Shown here: positions 33,278-43,493 of the stretch, piece by piece
Numbering within the stretch: position 1 is the stretch's first letter
Layout: the number at the start of each line of letters is the position of its first letter
Assembly: GCF_000835495.1 (NCBI RefSeq)
Contig: NW_015622541.1
Coordinates: forward strand, 4,526,001-4,590,000
DNA from: Cladophialophora immunda
Lineage: Eukaryota > Ascomycota > Eurotiomycetes > Chaetothyriales > Herpotrichiellaceae
Reading direction: 5' to 3'
Length of the DNA stretch: 64,000 bases
Notes under the pieces: generated by a model
What the model was told of the DNA's origin: nothing
Database searches by the model: none
Seen by the model: the letters and a program-made list of their open reading frames with translations, nothing else
Translations under genes and position numbers: made by a program

Positions 33278-34244
33278 CAGGGGTCAACCACGACGAATGT
33301 CGGCAGGATGTGAGCTTCAAACCCAAGATCTATGAGTACCGTGGATCTTCCCTTCTGCGAGAGATCTGGCGGCAAGCGTGAAGGCTGAAGACCCCTTCGC
33401 TTAGAATGCTGGTACCTGCCGCAGCGGACCGTAGGAAGTAGGCTTGATCCTTCTCGACCTGCTTGTACATGAATGTTGACTTGACCCGACGGTTCATGCA
33501 CATGACGTGGTTCGATATGTACCTAGGGAACCTGGTCCAGATGGACGTGCAGCCTTGCAGCCCAAAAGACTCCAGGCATCCAGAACACAACGGCACGGCC
33601 TGACACAGAATAGACGTCATCTCAGAATGTAGCTAGTCACTTAATACCGAGGAGGTGGCTGCCAAATCATATATAGCTAATATTGTTCATAAGGATACGG
33701 ATGCCACGATGCCCAAGGTCAGAATAAATGCTCCCATGGATAATGAATACCTTCAAGTTAATAGTGAATCGCGTCAGCTTTGCTGCTTTAGTACCCTTTC
33801 TCCTCAGACTGTGCCGCCTATATTTACATCGGCTCGACGCATACAAGTACGAATACCACGAGTACAACTTCTAGACAAAGATTACTTTCGTCTCGTAATT
33901 CGCGTGGGCATCTAACCAGTTCAGACCAACGTTTCGACTGCACCTGTAAATGTCAAGGAAGAGGATACGCCCGACGAGAAACAGGTTCACAGCTCACGCC
34001 CATGAGTCTATTGAATTGGCTTGCAGCAGTTTATGGGTCGTGTTACACACTTCGTTGAGATACCTTTGTACCCAGAGATATGAGTCTGTGACACAAGGCG
34101 ACGGGAAGAGCGTAGCACAAGGGGATGGCAACATGGGGGAGAAGATTTACGATTGAAACACAGAAAAACGTGGCGAGTGCATGGTGCAGATGCTGTTGAG
34201 CGGCCCCTGAAAAGCTGCACATGGGGGTCAATCCCTAAGTCTAC
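33278..34244. other. gene-poor tract 2, AT-richer part
   Basis: Lower GC than its surroundings, especially about 33640-33930. Contains short coding-like pieces on the minus strand (33330-33620 and the end of 33277-33501, reading VLIDLGFEAHILPTFVVVDP) that could be remnants of a decayed gene. No complete gene supported. Confidence 0.4.
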
Positions 34245-34255
34245 GGTTAAAGGGA

Positions 34256-34288
34256 GCCCCTACAAGTAGACCCTAGAGTTGTAGGGGC
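34256..34288. repeat. 33-nt hairpin, perfect 10-bp stem
   Basis: GCCCCTACAA and TTGTAGGGGC are exact reverse complements around a 13-nt loop containing GACCCTAGAG. It is one of several hairpins in the same 300 bp. Confidence 0.7.
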
Positions 34289-34560
34289 CTATAAGGGTGC
34301 CGTAAGAGCCCCCAAAATGGCAGATCCTGCCCATATTCAATCTGCTGGTGCATGGCCGGCCCCTGTTAGGCATATCGTTCTAACTCCCCTTCTAGACCAT
34401 ATTGGGGGTCTAGCGTTCCTTTAGCGATACCTCTTGGGTGTCTCTCCAATTCCCCCCTATGATCCACTGTGGCCGCTGTGGCCGCCGTGGCAGCCACCAT
34501 CTTCGATCTGTATCCCTCGAAGACTCTTTGGAGCCCTCTTACAGGCTCCTATAGGCCCCT
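34282..34560. repeat. imperfect inverted repeat, arms about 32 bp
   Basis: Arm 1 (34282-34313, TAGGGGCCTATAAGGGTGCC...) pairs with arm 2 (34529-34560, ...GGCTCCTATAGGCCCCT) with a few mismatches. Between them lies a further stem CTAGACC/GGTCTAG (about 34392-34413). It could be a degenerate MITE-like element or a structured RNA region; no target-site duplication was established. Confidence 0.5.
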
Positions 34561-35274
34561 TTGGCCCCCTCCACGCCCCCTTAGGAGGGTTTTTACCCTT
34601 GGCGCCGGCTCCCTCCAGGCCGGATAGCAATCACGCCCCGTGTCTCCCCGTCCATTGAGAGCCTAAGCGATCAGGTCCTTCCAATTCTAATCGCTGGAGC
34701 TTGCAAAGCTTCCTCTCCACCACCCTCTTTCACCACGCTTCAGCCAAACCTGCCGTACCACCAGCTCCTCCACCTCCACCTTGCAACTTGCACTTGCACG
34801 CAGCCAACACCTCTACCATACTCCATCTGTCTATCACCCTCACCTAGCACCGCGACTGCTTGAGCGTTGTACCTTTGCGAGCATACACAGGAGAATCATC
34901 GGACGCAACCGCGTCCAATTCTCCCATCGCCAAATTCTCACAGTACAATTGTCCTCTCTTCTGAGGTGAGTTTAATCTTCCATTGGGGCTCTTCTTCACC
35001 TGGCAGGGTTTTTTCCCTGGCAAGACTCAACATAATCCCCCTGGGCCGTTGCTAATCATGGATTTTTTTCTGCGGCAGGTGGTGCATCTCCTTGGACAGC
35101 GGAATCGTATCCCAAGCTCCTCCTGGTCTATTTCCCCACCGCTATCGCTCTCTCCAGGTCGAGCATGACTTAGTCACGACCAATCGAAATAGACAGCCTA
35201 TACAATACTGCAGCGCCCACATCAGCCCGACCGCGTTTCGCATCTGAGTACGGGGCGCCCGTCGCGTTGTCACG
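34561..35274 (+). promoter_or_regulatory. promoter and 5' leader of the G-alpha gene, with a 5' UTR intron
   Basis: C/T-rich leader (about 34700-34850) before the G-alpha start. A probable 113-nt 5' UTR intron runs 34966-35078: GTGAGT donor, GCTAATC branch-like site, T-rich stretch, GCGGCAG acceptor. No ATG-initiated gene here. Confidence 0.5.
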
Positions 35275-36410
35275 ATGGGCTGCACAGGATCCAAGATAGA
35301 TCCGCGGGAAAAGGAGGCCTCACAACAAAATGCGAAGATTGAACGTCAGTTACGTGCAGATAGAAGAATGGAATCTCGGACAGTCAAGATCCTACTGCTA
35401 GGTATGCGGCCATGGCTACGGGCTCGTTGTGTCTACCACGGCCCGCTAACATAGCTACAGGTGCCGGTGAATCCGGAAAATCGACAATCATCAAGCAGAT
35501 GCGCATTATCCATTCTAGTGGATTCCAGGATGACGAGCGCGTCCAGGTGAAGGCCGTCATATTTTCCAATGTCGTTATCGCATTCCGCGTTTTGTACGAG
35601 ATCATGCAAGATGAAGGGATTGACTTTGCGGATGAGCGCAACGAAGCTTACGCCGAATACCTAGAGAATATTAACGCTGACGTCGATGCGCATGAAGCAT
35701 TCCGGGACAAGAGAGTCAAGGAGGCCATGATTGCGCTCTGGAAGGATGCCGGCGTACAGAAGGCCGTTGCAAAAGGCCACGAGTTCGCGCTTCACGACAA
35801 TCTGACCTTTTACTTTGAGAACATCAATCGCATGTTTGAGCCCGACTGGCTGCCGAACGACCAAGATATGCTCCACGCCAGACTCAGAACGACCGGCATT
35901 ACCGAGACCGTCTTCGAGCTCCAGCAGCTGACCTTCCGCATGATGGATGTGGGAGGACAAAGGTCGGAACGTAAGAAATGGATTCACTGCTTCGAAGGTG
36001 TGCAGTGCCTGCTTTTTATGGCCGCCTTGTCTGGATACGACCAGTGCCTCGTGGAGGACGTCAATGCCAATCAGATGCACGAGGCTCTGATGCTGTTCGA
36101 ATCATTGGTCAACGGAGAGTGGTTCAAGGATAAGCCCATTATCTTGTTCCTCAACAAAATAGATCTCTTCCGCGAGAAGCTACCCATATCACCACTTTCA
36201 GCCCATTTTCCCGACTATACTGGCAAAGACGGCGACGAAGAGGCTGCCAAGCAATTCTTTGCAAACAAGTTCCGATCCATCAACCGCAACTCCAACCGCG
36301 AAATCTATATTCATTTCACCAATGCAACTGATACGAATCTCCTCAAGAAGACCATGGAAGACGTGCAGGATATTTTGATTCAGAAGAACCTTCAACGACT
36401 TGTTTTGTAA
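35275..36410 (+). CDS. heterotrimeric G-protein alpha subunit, group II (GNA-2/MagC type)
   Basis: Exons 35275-35401 and 35461-36410 (59-nt intron GTATGC...TACAG, phase 1) give 358 residues. The N-terminal MGCTGSK offers Gly2 myristoylation and Cys3 palmitoylation for the plasma membrane. Nucleotide-binding motifs are complete: P-loop GAGESGKST (43-51), switch I Arg185 in LRTTGITET, DVGGQ (205-209, Gln209 for hydrolysis), NKID (274-277) and NATDT. EFALHDNLT, SGYDQCLVED and the C-terminus NLQRLVL match fungal group II G-alphas rather than the FadA (ends CGLI) or GanB groups. It should couple a seven-helix receptor to cAMP or MAPK signalling; group II members are usually accessory to groups I and III. 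Confidence 0.93.
35402..35460 (+). other. G-alpha intron
   Basis: 59-nt intron GTATGC...GCTACAG inside the first Gly codon of the P-loop, with CTAAC branch site just upstream of the acceptor. Confidence 0.9.
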
Positions 36411-38408
36411 TGAGGCAGAGCCAAAAGTTTCCGGGGCTGTGAGCCCTCCGCGTATCTTTCGATTTCGATGGCGCAGTACAACACAGAATCAAGCACGGTC
36501 TTCTGGTCGGATCAAGTCGGGATAAGTTAGTGTCGGCTCGACATTTGTTGCATTTTCCACGGTGGTGAGGTTTGCAAGACACGGGCATATTCTAACCATC
36601 AAAAAGGAGGCAATACTATCTTCCGTTTCATTCTCGCAGCGTTGGCGTATAGGAAATACTTTTCGGTCAGCAAACCATTTGTTTCGGTCCACCAAAAAAC
36701 TTCGACACGATCGATCAGCGATCGATGTGAATAGGGAGGTTTTCACAACGACTATAGACGTGAGGGTGAAGGAAGCGTGGGCTCTGATCTGCCGGACAGA
36801 CCAAGCATGCCGTCTGGGCGGCACTGCAGGTCAATCCATTCAGGCAGCTGCAACTCTCTAAAGGCATTGTTGGGACTGAGGGTGAGCGGCCCAGTACAAG
36901 CGCCCCCAATGCGTCTGGCTGACGGCTTGTGTAAGAGGGGTCATGGAAACAGGAGATGTCTGGAAATGCATTCATGGATAGAATGTAAGAGACGGCACTT
37001 GGGGGCTTCATCAGGACGAGCTAGAGCAGACGAGGCGCCACACCCTTATGCTATGGACTTCCCTTTCCGCAGGATTGATTGCACTCCTTTTGTTCGGTCT
37101 AGGTGTTGATGTTGCGGATGGCAGTGGCTGCCGTATTGCGAGCTGAACAGGTTAATGACATTCACTCTCACTGTGGTTGCCAACCATTCATTCCATGCAC
37201 ACGTCGAGGCTGCTCAGCGCCACCCCTACCTTTCATCACGGCCCTCTTGCCTTCCAGTCTTCGACCCTTTCTTTCCCCTTGTAGTAGTTCTTGAGCTTCC
37301 CGATTATGCGTCCTTGCCTCTTCACTGATGCGGGTTGAAGATGCCCACTTTCTGGTGAGATTAGAAGAGGCTTAACTCCGCGTCAACAACCTCGCTTCGA
37401 CTAAGCTCCTGATTTTGCACAAGCGGAGGGCTGTTACCTGCATTTTACCCACACATGACAGGTGGAGTTGCTAACATCCGAAGTCGTGGGGAGACAAACG
37501 CGCGTACAGGTTGGGATCATGAGTCGAGAAAACGACGGGGCCGTCGCTGGTCACAGCCATGGAGGGTTGGTTGGTGGATAGTAAACTGAATGCTGGGAGA
37601 ACGTATTCGAGGTTTGCAAATATGGGTTCCATCAGTCAGCCCGCGCAGGCGACGGGTCGTATGCGTAGACAGAGCCCGTGAATGCAACGAAACTTACAGC
37701 ATCTCTGTGAACTTTGGGTCTGGTAGATACCGAATATACTTTCAAACGTCACGCCCTGGTCAGTTGAAGTGAAGCGGATATATGTTTCCTCCAGGGGGCG
37801 CAGGGCAGAAATATTACCCGAGTCAAGTTCAGTTCCCAAGCCTCGACGCGGCGTCCACGATGATCCGTAATTACTTGATCTGCAAAGAAACCAAAGGGGC
37901 AGTCGTCTGCACCAACTGCGGTATCCGGTAGGTTCGAGGCTCCTCTTCAAAGAAAGCCGTACCGACAATGTGGTAACGATGATCGATTGATGCAACAATC
38001 CAGGGTGCGCAGATGCAAAGAACAACAAGCGAGGGTCAGCTTCAACTGGGGATTGCGTCTACTCTCAGGGGATGCCGCAATCCGTTCCCAAGAAACCTTC
38101 AAACTCAGGAACTCTCTCGGCAATACCAGCATGTCTCCCCGTAAGCAGTCCCAAGACCGGCAGGGAGCGGAAGCAGACAGCTGAATGATAGAATTCAAGG
38201 TGGATAGCACAACTTTCAGAACTGTGTGGATATCGGTACCATAACGATTGAGCGACTGAACAGAGCAGGTGCACATCACAAGCCAAAGCAACAGACAATG
38301 CGTGGGACGGAGACCGACATCCAGTGTGCCTCAGCAGCCCTCCGACAGCGTCCGCCCTCGACACCCAGAGTCTTTCCAACCGACCAACTCCTTCGACCAG
38401 GTGCTCCT
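36411..38408. other. intergenic, nothing recognised
   Basis: 2 kb between the G-alpha stop and the 38409 gene. Frames up to 130 codons on the minus strand (37636-38028, 37947-38291) have no motifs and may lie in a 3' UTR or be chance. No RNA gene seen. Confidence 0.45.
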
Positions 38409-38840
38409 TCACTTGTGATCTCCCTTGATCTTATGATACAAATCGCTAGCAAGAGAGGTGCTTGGCCTGCGTTGCTCCGACATTCTCCGCCCCCCCGTGG
38501 CTTCAAGCCCAAAGATGCTGTCTTTGCGGGTGACATCGCTGGCGACAGCCACGCTGCCCTTTCGGGAGTTCGCTGTGGCGGCACCTCCTTCTGCAACCGT
38601 GACGCTTGCACGGCGATGTGCGCTGTCCGCAGCAACGTTCTGGACTGCCTGAGCGGCGGCCGCGGCGTGTTCGTCCAGCGCAGCTTGCGAGGCTCGTCGG
38701 TCAGTCTCCATGGCGTTGGAGGCAGCACTGTGACGTCGGTAGAATCCACTGTGCTTGCGCAGGAACTCGTCGTACGTGGGATTGGCCTTGTAGCCGGGCC
38801 CACCTGTGAGGGCATGCGGCATGGTGAAGGCGCCAGACAT
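38409..38840 (-). CDS. small Ser/Ala-rich protein, 143 aa
   Basis: 143 residues from the ATG at 38840 (the open frame extends to a TTG at 38918, but has no earlier ATG). The start MSGAFTMPHALTGGPGYKAN is followed by YDEFLRKHSGFYRRHSAA, an Ala-rich helix (AALDEHAAAAAQAVQ) and Arg-x-Ser motifs (HRRASVT, SRKGSVA, TRKDSIF, GRRMSEQRRPSTS) that fit basophilic kinase (PKA-like) sites. No signal peptide or membrane helix. I do not recognise a named family. A GTAAGC donor just upstream (about 38935) suggests a 5' UTR intron. Confidence 0.6.
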   Translation of the reverse strand: MSGAFTMPHALTGGPGYKANPTYDEFLRKHSGFYRRHSAASNAMETDRRASQAALDEHAAAAAQAVQNVAADSAHRRASVTVAEGGAATANSRKGSVAVASDVTRKDSIFGLEATGGRRMSEQRRPSTSLASDLYHKIKGDHK

Positions 38841-40442
38841 TTTGTGGGAGGTAAGGAACCGAGATTCGATCGAGACCTGGGTTGCTATCTTCGCACGGTT
38901 ACACTGGGAGTCTGCCAACCGGGGTAATGCTTACCTGGTGCTGGATGTACGCGTTTACCTAATGCAGCATCCAACAACAAGGCTTGATCCCGCTACCGAT
39001 TCTGGTATGGCGAATGTGGAACCCCCGTCTTTTCTCGATCTGTGCTCTGACCACGCTTGGAATGTAAGCCTCGCTTCTCGAGAGGCCTGTGTGGTGAACT
39101 CCGACAATCCCTGATCTGGTCGAAGAGGTGGTGTGGACCTGGAGCGATATAAGTCAAACGGGTTTCGAGCAATGCAACCACACTCAGCCCCAGCGTATGC
39201 GAGGTAATGCCAGTGGTATGGCTCTGTTGATGCTGATGTACAATGACGTCGGCTTGCAAGCGTCTGTCGCAGCCAAAATGTCCACAACGGTGGGCTTGTA
39301 GGTGGGGGTGGTCCCTGGGCACCGAGAAGGGTGAATCTTACCAGGACGATGGTAGGTCCTAGAGGGTTTCGAAAGGCGTGAGTATGTAATCCTGGTGAGA
39401 AAGCTGAGTAAGGACGGGTACTGACAAACAACGTCTCCAGCGTTCGAACAGCTCTCCACGATCTGGACCTCAGTCTCGAGGATCTCGCTTGGATAAAGCG
39501 GCAATGATAATGTGATGGAGGTCAGAGAAAGGTAGCGGCGGTGCCCCGATCGAAGAGAGAAATTGAATGATTTCCTGATTGGGACTATATCATCACACAA
39601 AGTCTCGGAGGGAAGAGATGGAGTGGCAGAACGGGGGAACTAAAAGGAAGTTATATGACGGTTGCTCTCGACAAGAACAACGACTGTCGCCTATGGATGC
39701 CACAGCTGCAAGAGCACCCTCACCCATCTCTAGGGTCTGTGTCGTCAATTCTAAACTCTCGACCCCTACCAGACTTGCACTTGGAGGGTGTGCTTTGCCT
39801 TGTGCTTGGTCAACATGTGCTAAACCCCCGCACTTTTTGGCCTGGGCCATGCAGGTTGAACGAATCAGCACGCACTCGTCTCGGAGAAACAGTTGTTCCA
39901 ACCCATCCCAGAAGCCGCGATGCGCTGGATTTCTCGGGGAAAGGGGCGCTGACCTGTGTGTCTGCTGATGGCTTATGGAATACGAGGTGCTGTGAGGCTG
40001 CCATGCTGCTGAGCGGCACCGTTTAGGGCCAAGGCTGAGCTTGAGTCGGGCCGATTCCTAGCACATGTGATACCACGTGATGATGCATGTGACTTTCTCG
40101 GAAAATGATTGTTCCGAAATGCTTGGCATTCGATCGCATCTTCCGGTTCCCGATGGCGACGCCGCACGATGGCGCCACCATGACGAGACCGATTGCTGTT
40201 TGAGCCTCGGATGTTGCGTGGCCTTCCCATTGCTTCAAGTCGACGCAACATCCATAGCTGATGAGTGGAACCGTCCTTCGTGTTTTATGCTTGTTTCATG
40301 CAAGGCTCAACCCCAACAGTCTCCTGATCCGCAGTTTGGTATTCCAAATCCTTATCCTGCTGACGTTGTTACACGCACATCGCTGCATAAAGCCCAGGGC
40401 AAACCGCGCTTCTAGCTTAACTTGCGTATCTATTCTCGGTTC
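38841..40442. promoter_or_regulatory. divergent promoter region: 38840 gene and glutathione peroxidase
   Basis: 1.6 kb between divergent starts. The left part may hold spliced 5' UTR of the minus-strand gene (donor-like GTCAGT at about 39420). Frames of 138-158 codons on the minus strand lack motifs. No gene supported. Confidence 0.4.
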
Positions 40443-41240
40443 ATGCAAGTTCCGCGCCAGCTGCTGTCAAATTCAGCTTTATTCCAAATTCACGTCGCCC
40501 TCAAATCCGTTCCTTGTCGTCCCGCTTGCGCAAGAAGAGGCCTTCCGAAGGAGCAAGCCTCAAACTTAAGATCTCTTGCGCCGCTCAGTGTCTCGAGTCG
40601 TCACTTCATCGCCCGCAACACCAGCGCAGACGTGCTCAATCGGCGGCACCAACATCGCACCTTTGCGCATTCCCTTCCTCGATCATCCTCCCCGCCCGGT
40701 TCCGCTCCCGCTCCCGCGCCCACCATGTCGTCCGCGACCACCTTCTTCGACTTCACCCCCAAGGACAAGCGCAGCGAGGACTACCCGCTCGCGCAACACA
40801 AGGGCAAAGTGGTGCTGGCGGTCAACACGGCCTCCAAGTGCGGCTTCACCCCGCAGTTCAAGGGGCTCGAGACCGTGTGGAAGGACATCTCGGAGAAATA
40901 CCCGGACCAGTTCGTGGTCATCGGGTTCCCCTGCAACCAGTTCGGCGGGCAGGACCCGGGCTCCAACGACCAGATCCAGGAGTTCTGCCAGGTCAACTAC
41001 GGCGTCTCGTTCCCCGTGCTGGGCAAGACGGACGTCAACGGCGACAAGGCCGAGCCCGTCTGGGAGTGGATGAAGGCCGAGAAGCCGGGCATCATGGGCC
41101 TAAAGCGCGTCAAGTGGAACTTTGAAAAGTTCCTCATCAACCGCGACGGCAAGGTCGTCCATCGCTGGGGGTCCATGACCAAGCCCGAGAGCATTGAGAA
41201 GGAGATCATTGCGGAAATCGAGAAGGGCAACAAGTCCTAG
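40443..41240 (+). CDS. glutathione peroxidase-like thiol peroxidase with mitochondrial-type leader
   Basis: The ATG at 40443 opens a 265-residue frame; the conserved enzyme starts at a second in-frame ATG (40725, CACCATG context) and is 171 residues long. The core has the Gpx3/Hyr1-type peroxidatic Cys in ASKCGFT (Cys39 of the short form, Cys133 of the long), Gln76 in PCNQFGGQ, Trp131-Asn132 in KWNFEKFL, and likely resolving Cys88 in QEFCQV. It is a Cys (not selenocysteine) enzyme, so thioredoxin is the expected reductant. The 94-residue leader is rich in Arg/Ser and poor in acidic residues (VPRQLLSNSALF, RHFIARNTS, HQHRTFAHSLPR), fitting a mitochondrial presequence. Single exon. Confidence 0.9.
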   Translation: MQVPRQLLSNSALFQIHVALKSVPCRPACARRGLPKEQASNLRSLAPLSVSSRHFIARNTSADVLNRRHQHRTFAHSLPRSSSPPGSAPAPAPTMSSATTFFDFTPKDKRSEDYPLAQHKGKVVLAVNTASKCGFTPQFKGLETVWKDISEKYPDQFVVIGFPCNQFGGQDPGSNDQIQEFCQVNYGVSFPVLGKTDVNGDKAEPVWEWMKAEKPGIMGLKRVKWNFEKFLINRDGKVVHRWGSMTKPESIEKEIIAEIEKGNKS

Positions 41241-41612
41241 GTGGGGGGTGGTTCTGCTGGGGATAAGGAGTGCAGTGCAACGAAAATGCAATATGAATGA
41301 TCAATGGGTGATGCTGTGGTGGTTAGTTGGAGAAGTGGATGGTGGTGGTGGTGGTGGTTCCAGAGCCAGCAAAAGAGATGTCGATCGAGCAGTTGATGAT
41401 ACCCTAACGTCGAGTTTTACCGACAAGCGCTAAATGATGACGATGAATTGTGAACATGCAATACCATTCATTCATTGTTCACTTTTGGTTTCGGTTCCAA
41501 GTCCCATACCCCAAGCGAAAAAAAAGGGCATACGACAAAAGGCGCCTTTCCCCCATTTTTTGGTTTTACACCCCAAAACACTCAAAATGCCCTCCCAATT
41601 TTCTCTGAGATG
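41241..41612. other. convergent intergenic region
   Basis: 3' flanks of the peroxidase (+) and the single-pass membrane protein gene (-). Contains a short GGT repeat (about 41340-41360). Confidence 0.5.
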
Positions 41613-42155
41613 TCATCGTCCCACCGGCGACACGTCGCGACTCCCCCCTCTCTCGAGATCCGCCTCGAACGGATTCTGCGGCCCCAGTCCCAGTCCCAGG
41701 CCCTGTACCTGTCCCTGTCCCGACCCTTGCCGCTGGCTCTGTGACGTCGTCTCCTGCGCCTCGAAATGTTTATACGCCTGGTCTCGCGGGTACGTGTTGA
41801 CGACCAGCTCCAGGTCGCCGGTGTCGTCGTCGATCTCGCGGTTCTTCTCGGCCTCTTGGGCGTGCCGCTGGCGGCGCTTGCGGCGGACGATGACGAAGAG
41901 GACGATGGCGAGGATGATGAACAGGCTGTGCGTCGGTTGGGAAAAGTGTCAGCAGCAACGAGGGAGGAGGGTTCGAGTACTTCGGTGCGAGGTACTCTCT
42001 GTATCTTTCCGGCAAGCAAAGCAATCATACCATAGGCTTATGAGCAGGGGCACCCCCGTGGTCAGAAACTGGCTCGTGTATTTCTCGCATACGTCGTCAT
42101 TGGGGTTTGGGTTGACGCATTTGTCTCTCCTCAGCAGTGTGTGTAGTTGCCACAT
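41613..42155 (-). CDS. single-pass membrane protein, 145 aa
   Basis: Exons 42031-42155 and 41613-41925 with a 105-nt intron (GTATGA...GCACAG, phase 2) encode 145 residues. A 30-residue N-terminus with two Cys (KCVNPNPNDDVCEKY) leads into one transmembrane helix (about 31-55, LTTGVPLLISLCLFIILAIV) and an abrupt basic RRKRRQRHAQEAEK stop-transfer, so the C-terminus is probably cytosolic. The tail has a DDDTGDLELV acidic patch and ends Gln/Gly-rich with NPFEADLERG. The unspliced second exon is open in other frames, but only this splice joins the helix cleanly. Function unknown; the small extracytoplasmic Cys pair could form a disulphide. Confidence 0.72.
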
Positions 42156-43493
42156 CGTTTCCCTTCCTTTTTGGGTGTGTGTGCTTTGCCTGCTTGCTTA
42201 TCTCTTTCGCTTTTTTTTGTTTCTTCTGTTCCTTTCCTTTTTCAACCTCCGTGCGGAGAGTGGCTGTTTGTTTGTTTGTTTACGCTTTGTCCCTGAACGT
42301 TGCGGGAATACTTCGGCTGGTGGTGAACTTTGGTAGGGGGAGAGAGGCAAGGGAGGCACGGAGGTTCAAAGGTATTATGTTCTGTGCTGGTTCGTCATGG
42401 GTCGGCGTTCAGAGTTGTACTCGGTGTTGTAGAGAGGAAATGGGACTAAGAGAGGTGAAAGGCGTTGAATCGCATACATACATACCTACTAGGTACATAC
42501 ATAGCCCAGCAGTGGAGCGCAGCCCGCCAATATCCCCCTGCCTCACCCTCGTCCTCACAACTCCTCCAAACTCAGGAACGCGGAGGCGAAACTCAATCTT
42601 GAAACACCAGGGGGTGGTGGAAAAACGACTCGGTCCTAGCCGTTCACGCAGCCCAGTTTTCCCTTTTTCCTCCCTTCCCTTCGTTGGCGCCCTGATATTA
42701 TAATTGTCACCTACCGAGTATACTATGTAGGCAGTGCGGCGGGCGCCAATGCTTGGGCCAAAAAAAAAGGGGCCCCGGCCAGGCCAGGCCAGGCGGCGTG
42801 TGTCAGGACCACGACCGAGCGACTCCTGCGTAATTTCCCGCATCCGTGTTTGAGGTGCGCCGGACCAGCCGTCTCAGATTGCATGCGTGCCCGTCGTAAC
42901 TAGTTCGCAAGAGGTTGACGAGCGTGCATGCGTAAGAAGATCTTTGGCTGGGAGAGGGCTTTGGATTGATCGAGACTCGTGCGGCTGAGAGGGAGGGAGT
43001 TCACCGTCGACCACGCATATTGTTACCTACCTCTAGGTAGGAAGTCACATCTCTCTACATGCATCCACGAACAGTTCGACCCATTTACCATCACAAGCTT
43101 ACCAACGTTGAGAACCCAGTTATATATTTACAGTTCGCTATGAGTGCCATGGGATCAGCAAATGTATCCTCAAACTTCTCAAGATTCTCCTACGCCATGA
43201 ATGCTCATGCTTCTATTCGCTCAGTGTCGTCGATCCCATCCTTGCCACCCTCGTGTTTTGTTCTGCTTGCTCCCATTGAGACACCCGAATGAGCGTCAGC
43301 CAAGGGAGTCGTCGTCATGAAGACTGCCAGAACATCGGGTCGCGCCCATAACAATGACATCAATCAGTCCGGGGTACTTCTTGCGCAAAATGAACCTTTC
43401 GCTTGCCAATAATAAGCTCCAAATCCATCCATGCATGTTGCTTCGCGTTGGCCGCATACAGCCGGAAGGCAGCTGAGTATACCAGTTGGACCT
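42156..43493. other. intergenic, promoter of the 145-aa membrane protein
   Basis: 1.3 kb with a T-rich stretch next to 42155, palindromic TACCTAC/TAGGTA runs at about 42480-42500 and 43023-43040, a short tandem GGCCA repeat near 42776-42795, and the 3' flank of the lipin gene. Frames here show no motifs. Confidence 0.45.

Noticed and set aside
20594..35274. Secondary-metabolite cluster around the RsmA-like gene
   Set aside because: No polyketide synthase, peptide synthetase, terpene synthase, P450 or transporter frames are present.
38226..38927. 233-codon plus-strand frame over the 38409 gene
   Set aside because: Antisense to the small Ser/Ala-rich protein; composition typical of a shadow frame.
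40514..41125. 203- and 165-codon frames in other phases of the peroxidase gene
   Set aside because: Shadows of the high third-position GC of the peroxidase; Arg/Pro/Ser-rich with no domain.
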